This document shows, one piece after another, positions 33,430 through 39,974 of a DNA stretch of 39,974 bases. Source of the stretch: Streptococcus merionis DSM 19192 (GTDB taxonomy: Bacteria; Bacillota; Bacilli; Lactobacillales; Streptococcaceae). Where the stretch lies: contig NZ_KB904538.1 in assembly GCF_000380085.1 (NCBI RefSeq), forward strand, positions 1-39,974, read 5' to 3'. The position numbers and the translations under genes are program-made. Numbering within the stretch: the stretch's first letter is position 1; every line of letters starts with the position of its first letter. The notes beneath the pieces are model-generated. The model ran no database searches. It was not told where the DNA came from and worked only from the letters and a program-made list of their open reading frames with translations.

Positions 33430-35100
33430 TTAGAACAAGCCAAGTGCTGTACCATCAGCTGTGACGTCCATATTTAAGGCCGCAGGGGCTTTTGGCAGGC
33501 CTGGCATGGTCATGACATCACCCGTCAGAGCAACAATGAACCCTGCACCCAGCTTGGGTACCAGCTCACGGATAGTGATGGCAAACTCCTTTGGCGCGCC
33601 AAGCAGGGTTGGATCGTCTGAAAAACTGTACTGAGTTTTGGCCATGCAGATAGGAAGTTGATCCCAGCCGTTCTTAGTTATTTGAGCAATCTGAGTCTTG
33701 GCTTTTTTCTCGAAGATGACCTTATTACCACCGTAGACCTTGGTCACAATAGCTTCAATCTTGCTCTCAATCGATTGATTGTCCTGATAAAGGCGCGTGT
33801 ATTGGCTTGATGTTTGCTCAATGGTTTTGATCAAAGTTTCGGCCAGTGCCACTCCTCCTTCTGCTCCCTTGGCCCAGACAGAGGTCAACTCGACTGGAAC
33901 ATCAATAGTTTGGCAAAGTTCCTTGAGTGTTTGAATCTCTGTCTCGGTATCTGAGACGAATTCATTGATGGCAACGACTGCTGGTACACCGTACTGGCGA
34001 ATGTTTTGGATGTGACGGGCTAGGTTGGCAAAACCATTTTTCAGTGCTACTACATTTTCCTCAGTTAGGTCAGACTTGGCCACGCCACCGTGCATCTTGA
34101 GGGCGCGAATGGTAGCGACGATAACCACAGCATCAGGAGCTTTAGGCAATTGCGGCACTTTGATGTCAAGGAATTTTTCAGCGCCCAAATCAGCGCCAAA
34201 TCCAGCCTCGGTAATCACATAATCGGCCAAGCCAAGAGCTGTCTTGGTGGCTAGAACAGAGTTACAGCCGTGGGCAATATTGGCAAATGGGCCACCATGG
34301 ACGAGAGCAGGTGTTCCATAGATCGTTTGCACCAAATTAGGTTTGAGGGCATCTTTGAGAATGAGGGCTAGCGCTCCTTCTACCTTAAGGTCGCGAACAT
34401 AGACCGGCGTGCGATCATAGCGGTAGCCAATGACAATATTAGCTAGGCGTTCCTTGAGATTGTCCAAACTCGTCGCTAGACAGAGAATAGCCATGATTTC
34501 ACTGGCAACTGTGATGTCAAATCCGTCCTCACGTGGGATGCCATTGAGCGGACTTCCCAGACCAATGGTCACCTGACGCAGAGCACGGTCGTTAAGATCC
34601 ACCACACGCTTCCAAAGAATACGACGAGGGTCGATATTGAGCTCATTTCCTTGGTGGAGGTGATTATCAATCAAGGCAGATAAGGCGTTGTTTGCTGTCG
34701 TGATAGCATGCATGTCCCCTGTAAAGTGGAGATTGATGTCTTCCATCGGCAAGACTTGGGCATAACCACCACCAGCAGCACCGCCTTTGACCCCCATAAC
34801 AGGACCGAGTGATGGCTCGCGCAGAGCAATCATCGTTTTTTTATTGAGGGCAGACAAGGCATCTGCTAGACCAATGGTCACCGTAGACTTGCCTTCCCCT
34901 GCAGGAGTGGGATTGATGGCCGTCACCAGAACCAAGCTTCCCTTGGTATTTTCTTCAGCGGACTTAATCGCGTCAAAAGATAGCTTGGCCTTGTACTTGC
35001 CATAGAGTTCCAAATCATCCTCTGCAACTCCCGCTTTACGGGCAATTTCAACAATAGGTTTCAAGTTAATACTTTGAGCAATTTCGATATCTGTTTTCAT
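33430..35100 (-). CDS. fhs: Formate-tetrahydrofolate ligase
   Basis: The 556-residue enzyme makes 10-formyl-tetrahydrofolate from formate, ATP and THF, feeding purine synthesis and initiator Met-tRNA formylation. The P-loop region [20 protein letters not shown] (about 64-83) and the family blocks [20 protein letters not shown] and [15 protein letters not shown] are all present. The length is the family's usual. AAGGAG is 6 nt from the ATG, and an extended -10 (TGCTATAAT, 35142-35134) lies upstream. Confidence 0.96.
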   Translation of the reverse strand: MKTDIEIAQSINLKPIVEIARKAGVAEDDLELYGKYKAKLSFDAIKSAEENTKGSLVLVTAINPTPAGEGKSTVTIGLADALSALNKKTMIALREPSLGPVMGVKGGAAGGGYAQVLPMEDINLHFTGDMHAITTANNALSALIDNHLHQGNELNIDPRRILWKRVVDLNDRALRQVTIGLGSPLNGIPREDGFDITVASEIMAILCLATSLDNLKERLANIVIGYRYDRTPVYVRDLKVEGALALILKDALKPNLVQTIYGTPALVHGGPFANIAHGCNSVLATKTALGLADYVITEAGFGADLGAEKFLDIKVPQLPKAPDAVVIVATIRALKMHGGVAKSDLTEENVVALKNGFANLARHIQNIRQYGVPAVVAINEFVSDTETEIQTLKELCQTIDVPVELTSVWAKGAEGGVALAETLIKTIEQTSSQYTRLYQDNQSIESKIEAIVTKVYGGNKVIFEKKAKTQIAQITKNGWDQLPICMAKTQYSFSDDPTLLGAPKEFAITIRELVPKLGAGFIVALTGDVMTMPGLPKAPAALNMDVTADGTALGLF

Positions 35101-35133
35101 GGGACTCCTTCTTTTTCAGCAAAATCTAGGACT

Positions 35134-35142
35134 ATTATAGCA
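35134..35142 (-). promoter_or_regulatory. Extended -10 promoter of fhs
   Basis: TGCTATAAT on the - strand, about 33 nt before ATG 35100. No strong -35 is visible. Confidence 0.6.
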
Positions 35143-35288
35143 TTTCCAGTATCAATAGAGAATTTTTAACTTGCGAAACGTCAGATCAAGTGTTATTACC
35201 GAACAATACTACAAAATTTAACCTGAATATATATTTTTTAACCGTTGTTCGAAGAAGACAAGCATTATATTTATGTGGTTAATAAAGT

Positions 35289-35316
35289 CAAAAAGGACTG
35301 TAGACACAGCCCTTTA
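35289..35316 (-). terminator. Terminator of the AraC-type regulator gene
   Basis: AAAGGgCTGT and ACAGtCCTTT pair around GTCTA on the - strand and are followed by TTTG; the stem is A/U-rich at its base. Confidence 0.6.
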
Positions 35317-35377
35317 TCGTTCTTCTCGTTTTTTCCTAGACCTAGACAAGGAAGTTCAACATACAAATCAATGACTA

Positions 35378-36244
35378 TTAGTCTTTGATAATCGGTATCC
35401 ACAGTTCCATTTTATAATCTGGACTATCCATGTGACCTTCGTAGTAATATTCGAAATCTGGACGCCCAGAATGCCTATAGCCATGTTCGGGGAAAAAGAC
35501 TTCCATGACATATTTCCAGCCTTGGTGAATACAGTCTGGTACAGAGCCTTTGAGTTCAACAACAGCATATTCTGTCCTATCCACTTCTAGGATATCTAAG
35601 CCCATGTTTTTAGCCTTATCCACATCAGTAATGATATAGCCTGCCATGTAATTGATCGTGTTTGAATTTAAAACATCGTGCGTTTTAAGATTTAATATAT
35701 CATGACAAACCCCAACACACTGCCCTTCTCCTAATACAGCAAACTCCTCATGGCTATACTTAGCATAGAGTTTATTCCAGACTTTGGTGCATAATGATGA
35801 ATCAATATTTTGTTCATTCACCCCTGCAACTGTAAAACTTTCTTTTGTTTGAATGGTGATGTTCATACTTCTTCCTCCTTTGACACTTAGTGCTAATTGC
35901 ACACGTGAGACAACTTTGAAAGGCTTTCCCTTTCTGACTTGGGAAGGCGAAAAACCATGAAAGTTCTTGAAGGCTACTCCAAACGAGTCTGATGATTCAT
36001 AACCAAAGCGGAAAGCGAGGTCAATAATTTTTTCGTCAGTATCTCTTAGTGCTATAGCAGACTCTGTCAGTCTTCTGCATCTTAAATAGTCTGATAGAGG
36101 GGCTTCCGTCAATATGGAAAACAAGCGACTAAACATGGAATAGGAATAGCCGGATAAATAAGCTACTTTCTTCTCATCAATCTCATCGTCAAGAACTGTT
36201 TCAAGGTAATCAATCGTACGATTAAACGATTGGATCATATTCAT
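35378..36244 (-). CDS. AraC-family regulator with GyrI-like effector domain
   Basis: The 288-residue protein has an N-terminal AraC/XylS helix-turn-helix pair at about 10-105 (LSGYSYSMFSRLFSIL ... DLAFRFGYESSDSFGVAFKN). A C-terminal GyrI-like small-molecule-binding domain follows (about 130-288: FTVAGVNE ... MAGYIITDV ... GRPDFEYYYEGHMDSPDYKM ELWIPI). This is the Rob/BmrR-like pairing of DNA binding with multidrug sensing. AAGGAG is 11 nt from ATG 36244. It sits just downstream of a multidrug-type ABC exporter on the same strand, so it may regulate it (inference). Confidence 0.87.
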   Translation of the reverse strand: MNMIQSFNRTIDYLETVLDDEIDEKKVAYLSGYSYSMFSRLFSILTEAPLSDYLRCRRLTESAIALRDTDEKIIDLAFRFGYESSDSFGVAFKNFHGFSPSQVRKGKPFKVVSRVQLALSVKGGRSMNITIQTKESFTVAGVNEQNIDSSLCTKVWNKLYAKYSHEEFAVLGEGQCVGVCHDILNLKTHDVLNSNTINYMAGYIITDVDKAKNMGLDILEVDRTEYAVVELKGSVPDCIHQGWKYVMEVFFPEHGYRHSGRPDFEYYYEGHMDSPDYKMELWIPIIKD

Positions 36245-36331
36245 GTCCTGTTCTCCTTCCGAGTATAGTTTAATCTTTAAAAGGGGGATTTACCCGAGAA
36301 TTAACGTACAAATTTTAAAGGGAGTGCTAGG

Positions 36332-38074
36332 TTACACCTTTTGCTGCATGCGGTGCATATCAGCGTAACGACCACCGAGTGCGAGGAGTTCATGGTGCGT
36401 CCCTCGTTCTACAATTTGACCTTCGTGGAGAAGCAAGATCTGATCGGCATTTTGAATCGTAGACAGGCGATGGGCAATGATAAAGGTGGTGCGTCCCTCC
36501 TTGACCACGTCCATAGCTTTTTGAATGACTTCTTCGGTTTCGGTATCAATGTGAGAGGTTGCTTCGTCTAGAATCAAGATTTTAGGGTCAGACGCTAGCG
36601 TCCGCGCAAAGGCAATCAATTGGCGCTCACCGCTGGAGAAGGCATTGCCTTTCTCAACGACTGGCTCATGAATCCCTTTTTCAAGACGAGCAATCATATC
36701 ACTGGCGCCGACTTTTTCTAAGGCAGACAAAATCGTCTCATCAGACATATTCTGATCATCCATGGCCACGTTGCTAGCAATGGTTCCTGTGAAAAGATAG
36801 GGGTCTTGCAGGACAATCCCCATCTCAGCACGAACACTTTCACGATTGAAGTCAGCGATAGATTGGCCGTCAATCAAAATTCGTCCTTTTTGCGGATCAT
36901 AGAAACGAAAGAGTAGGTTCATAATGGAACTCTTACCAGAACCTGTGTGTCCGACCAGAGCAATGGTTTGGCCTTGCTTAGCAGTGATGTTGATGTCTTT
37001 TAAGACATCATGGCCTTCCTTATAAGCAAAGGAAACGTGTTCGAAAACAACCTCGCCTTTTTCAACCACCAATTGGCGGTCACTATCGCTTTCTAGAGGT
37101 TGATCTAAGAGTTCGTAGACCCGCTTGCCAGTCGCTAAGGAGCGCTGCATATTTGGCAACAAACGTACCAGCATGCCCAAAGCATTAAAGAGGCGCTCGG
37201 TGTAGTTGATATAGGAGAAAATCAAACCAGCGGAAATGCCAAGGCTTCCTCCGAGAAAGAAATAGCCAACCACAGCAAGAATCAAGGATAGAACAATCCG
37301 CTTGAAGAGTTCAACTAAAGACCAGGATATGGTAGACTCCACCTTGGTCATTTTGAGGTCTGAAGCCAGCATGCGCTCAGCGGTCTGGTCAAACTGAGTG
37401 GCCATTGCTTCTTCTTGGCCGAAAAGCTGAATGATACTCGCACCATTCATCGCTTCGTTGACCTGACTATTGAGTTCGCTCTGGGCCTCGTAGAAGCTAG
37501 TCATAGCAGCTTCTGTCTGGTGAGAGTAATATTTTTGCCAGAGTATAAAAACAGGAATCAAAAGCATGAGCGAAAGCCCCAGCCAGACATTGAGGTAAAT
37601 CAAAACCGCATAGATGATGACTACCCAGAGTAGATTGATGATGATATTAGATAGCATAGTGCCGTAAAATTGGCTGCGCAGCGTTTCAGTATCGTTGACG
37701 ATCCGTGAGGAAATTTTTCCGGCAGGCTTATCGTCAAAATAAGAAATAGGCAGGCGTTGCATGACATCATAGGCACGATTTCGAAGGGCTTCGCCGACCT
37801 TATTGGCCACATGCATGAGTATGCGAACCGAACCATAGCTGATGCTATTTCCGATAATGGTCAGTCCAATGAAAAGTCCCAGCTGGGTCAGCAAACGCCC
37901 TGTATCTAGCGGAGCACCTTTTGAAACAGGTGTCAGTACAGTATCAATGGTCTCTTGGACAATCAAAGGTGCCACTTGAACCATAATTCCTGAGAGGATC
38001 ATCAAGCAAATCCCCAGAGCAAAGAGTCTCCAAAAGAGCTTAATTTCTTTTAATAATCGTAAGGTAATCTGCAT
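36332..38074 (-). CDS. Heterodimeric ABC exporter subunit B (catalytic Walker B)
   Basis: The 580-residue type-I exporter has six helices (about 15-310), then an ATPase with Walker A GHTGSGKSS, Walker B ILILDEATSHID with the catalytic glutamate, and H-loop AHRLS. Its signature is degenerate (FSSGERQ for LSGGQ). With the gene in front it forms a LmrCD/PatAB-type heterodimer: this subunit supplies the active Walker site and the partner the good signature. Start MQITLRLLKEIKL is one base after the partner's stop. The family exports drugs and lipids; the substrate here is unknown. Confidence 0.88.
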   Translation of the reverse strand: MQITLRLLKEIKLFWRLFALGICLMILSGIMVQVAPLIVQETIDTVLTPVSKGAPLDTGRLLTQLGLFIGLTIIGNSISYGSVRILMHVANKVGEALRNRAYDVMQRLPISYFDDKPAGKISSRIVNDTETLRSQFYGTMLSNIIINLLWVVIIYAVLIYLNVWLGLSLMLLIPVFILWQKYYSHQTEAAMTSFYEAQSELNSQVNEAMNGASIIQLFGQEEAMATQFDQTAERMLASDLKMTKVESTISWSLVELFKRIVLSLILAVVGYFFLGGSLGISAGLIFSYINYTERLFNALGMLVRLLPNMQRSLATGKRVYELLDQPLESDSDRQLVVEKGEVVFEHVSFAYKEGHDVLKDINITAKQGQTIALVGHTGSGKSSIMNLLFRFYDPQKGRILIDGQSIADFNRESVRAEMGIVLQDPYLFTGTIASNVAMDDQNMSDETILSALEKVGASDMIARLEKGIHEPVVEKGNAFSSGERQLIAFARTLASDPKILILDEATSHIDTETEEVIQKAMDVVKEGRTTFIIAHRLSTIQNADQILLLHEGQIVERGTHHELLALGGRYADMHRMQQKV

Positions 38075-38075
38075 T

Positions 38076-39839
38076 TTAAGCTCCTCCTTCTATCGTTTCT
38101 TCGCTTTGCTGGCGTTGGTATTGTTCAAAATACCAGCCACCCTGAGCTAGCAGATCAGCAGGGCGTCCTTCTTCAACCACTTGGCCATTTTCAAGCACAA
38201 TCACCCAGTCAGCATGATTAACTGCTGAGAGCCTGTGGGTAACGATGACATTGGTCTTGCCTTGGCGGAGCTGTTGAATGTTTTCAATAATTTTTCGCTC
38301 AGTTTTAGCATCAACTGCTGACAGCGAATCGTCCAAAATTAGCAATTCAGGCTCTTTGATGAGAGCACGCGCGATTGAAATCCGTTGCTTTTGGCCTCCT
38401 GAGATGGACACGCCTTTCTCCCCAACCATGGTCTCTAAGCCTTGGCTCATCCGTGTCACATCTTCTGCAAAAACTGCTGCTTCAACTGCGTTCATGACCT
38501 TAACAGCCTTAGCTTCTGGCTGGCCAAAACGAATGTTGTCTGCCACGCTACGAGAAAAAAGGATGTGTTCTTGTGGGACATAGCCCAGCTTGTCTTCCAA
38601 ACTTTGACGCATAAACTGGGTAATCGGACGGCCGTTGACCAGATATTGCCCTGTTCCAATCGGATACTGACGCAAGAGTTGGCGGACCAAAGTCGTTTTT
38701 CCACTACCTGTTTTCCCAACAATTCCTAATGTTTGGCCTTTTTCCAGAGTCAAGTTAATATTTTTTAGGGTAGGCAAATCACTGCCAGCATAGGCGAAGC
38801 TGTAATCTCTAAACGTAATGCGCTCAAGAGCATCCGCTTGAAGCTGACCGTCCTTTTCCATATCATCGGTGCTGTTCATGAGCTCGGTCAGCTTATCATA
38901 AGCCACCTTACCAATCTGGTAAACCAACACCATGTCAGAGAGCACCCACATCGGATCCATCAGCATGATAGCGTAAAGCTGAAGAGCAACGACATCCCCT
39001 AGTTGGAGGCTCCCAATACTCATGTAATAGCCGCCAAATCCGACAACCAAAGCGGTGCTTAACCCCAAGAAAGTCAGCGCCAAACGCCCGTAGGCAGATT
39101 GATAAAACATGATTTTATCATTTTTAAGCACCAGTTGTTCAGTCTTTTTCTGAAAACGCCTAGCACCTAAATCCTTCTTACCGTAGGCACGTGTAACGCG
39201 GATGCCTTCGATCACTTCTAGGACTTCATTACTGAGGTTGGCCACAGCCTCCCGTGATTCTTCAGAAGCAATCTCCTGCTTAGTGCTGATCCAGTAGACA
39301 ATGATGCCCAAAATCAGAATCGGCAGACTAGCTAGCAGGGTAATCTGCCAGGAAATCAAAACCATGGCAGGTAGGACAAAGAAAATCGTTCCCAAAGCTG
39401 AAAAGATACTCATCACACCAAAGCCTAGCAGTTCAGAATAATCATTGGTATCGTTGGTGAAGCGTGTCAGCATATCACCTGACCGAAATTTTTCATAAAA
39501 AGGCGTCCGCATGTGAATCAGTTTGTTAAAAAGACCTCGACGTAACTCAAAGCGATAACGACTGGCCTTTCCAAAAAGCAAGCGAACCCAGATCAAATCA
39601 GCAATATATGTGACAATACCTGCCAGCAAAACTATAAACACTGACCAAAGCAAACTTTCTTGTGTCAACGTTCCTTGACTGATCTGATTGATGACCTTCT
39701 GAGTCATTTGCGTTGGCACCACAAAAAGCCCATAACTAATCAAAAGACCAAGGCTAACAATTGAGTAAGTCATCCAATTTGCTTTCACAAAAAACCAAAT
39801 TGCAGACAGCATCGACCGTTCCTTAGACAAATCGTTCAT
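38076..39839 (-). CDS. Heterodimeric ABC exporter subunit A (degenerate Walker B)
   Basis: The 587-residue exporter has six helices followed by an ATPase with Walker A GKTGSGKTT, signature SISGGQKQR and H-loop THRLS. Walker B ends ILDDSLSAVD: aspartate replaces the catalytic glutamate, marking the non-hydrolytic site of asymmetric exporters such as LmrC. Its canonical signature completes the active site of the partner encoded next. AAGGAG is 8 nt from the ATG. A structured leader lies upstream. Confidence 0.88.
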   Translation of the reverse strand: MNDLSKERSMLSAIWFFVKANWMTYSIVSLGLLISYGLFVVPTQMTQKVINQISQGTLTQESLLWSVFIVLLAGIVTYIADLIWVRLLFGKASRYRFELRRGLFNKLIHMRTPFYEKFRSGDMLTRFTNDTNDYSELLGFGVMSIFSALGTIFFVLPAMVLISWQITLLASLPILILGIIVYWISTKQEIASEESREAVANLSNEVLEVIEGIRVTRAYGKKDLGARRFQKKTEQLVLKNDKIMFYQSAYGRLALTFLGLSTALVVGFGGYYMSIGSLQLGDVVALQLYAIMLMDPMWVLSDMVLVYQIGKVAYDKLTELMNSTDDMEKDGQLQADALERITFRDYSFAYAGSDLPTLKNINLTLEKGQTLGIVGKTGSGKTTLVRQLLRQYPIGTGQYLVNGRPITQFMRQSLEDKLGYVPQEHILFSRSVADNIRFGQPEAKAVKVMNAVEAAVFAEDVTRMSQGLETMVGEKGVSISGGQKQRISIARALIKEPELLILDDSLSAVDAKTERKIIENIQQLRQGKTNVIVTHRLSAVNHADWVIVLENGQVVEEGRPADLLAQGGWYFEQYQRQQSEETIEGGA

Positions 39840-39898
39840 AAAATTCTCCTTATACTAAGATACAAAGGGCGTATAGAAATGCGCTGGAAAATAAGGGA

Positions 39899-39933
39899 GT
39901 GACCGATGAGTCCGAAGACTCAAGGGAACTCAC
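39899..39933 (-). other. Leader hairpin with TTCG loop before the exporter genes
   Basis: TGAGTC and GACTCA (39922-39907 on the - strand) enclose TTCG, giving a very stable C(UUCG)G tetraloop in RNA, with GTGA/TCAC able to extend it. A T-rich run follows (CTTATTTTCC). It lies about 60 nt before the exporter ATG and may be an upstream terminator or an attenuator. The sequence further upstream is outside the window. Confidence 0.45.
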
Positions 39934-39974
39934 GCATTTTACCGAGCATTTTAGCCCGTGTTCAGTTCTAAGAT

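Noticed and set aside
39899..39933. Hammerhead-ribozyme-like string (CGATGAGTCCGAAGACTCA) at the right edge
   Set aside because: The obligatory CUGAUGA and GAAA core bases are not both present and no cleavage triplet is correctly placed. A plain hairpin with a UUCG loop on the - strand explains it.

Overview
The window is chromosomal DNA of a Streptococcus. The evidence is a XerS-type recombinase with its atypical difSL site, the ylxM-ffh pair, a YSIRK/LPXTG-anchored C5a-peptidase-like subtilase, an Rgg/SHP pheromone pair, an ISL3-family IS end and low-GC streptococcal promoters. I could not fix the species.

The window straddles the replication terminus. difSL lies at 13080-13110 just upstream of xerS. 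To its left (1.2-11.8 kb) every gene is on the + strand. To its right nearly every gene is on the - strand, the exceptions being the Na/Pi transporter and the tiny shp gene. This is what two replication forks meeting at dif would produce.

Layout. 1-953: the end of an ISL3-family IS inserted in frame into the 3' part of a PASTA-domain gene. 1.2-7.8 kb: acyltransferase, a small hydrophobic ORF, a Bce-type peptide-sensing/detoxification module (ATPase, permease, response regulator, intramembrane-sensing kinase; the regulator gene looks leaderless) and two Nudix hydrolases. 8.0-11.8 kb: MacB/FtsX-type permease, its ATPase and a membrane-anchored PASTA protein without a kinase domain, behind a strong promoter with a cre-like site. 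12-17.8 kb: xerS/difSL and the large surface protease. 18-22.4 kb: small membrane protein, a hairpin-rich intergenic repeat, ffh, ylxM, a candidate small RNA, a ProX-like editing protein and a putative zinc peptidase. 22.5-24.2 kb: Na/Pi cotransporter. 32.6-39.9 kb: lipoprotein, fhs, AraC/GyrI-type regulator and a heterodimeric ABC exporter.

The most interesting part is 24.3-32.5 kb, which I read as the remains of a quorum-sensing-controlled RiPP island. A divergent rgg/shp pair appears intact; the pheromone is predicted to end in EGIIVIGVG. Directly behind rgg lie a 13-codon ORF starting like the streptide precursor leader (MTKELEKVL), a 44-codon orphan fragment carrying a perfect radical-SAM SPASM cysteine pattern, and an MFS transporter overlapping it by ATGA. 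The core peptide and most of the radical SAM enzyme are gone. The promoters in front of shp and of the precursor remnant share a 10/12 motif (CAnATAyGGGAA) at exactly the same distance, 32 nt, from the -10 box, which makes it a candidate Rgg box. Downstream lie two ABC systems that are also decaying: one half-transporter is frameshifted and one permease is short. The locus looks like a signalling system that has outlived its peptide product.
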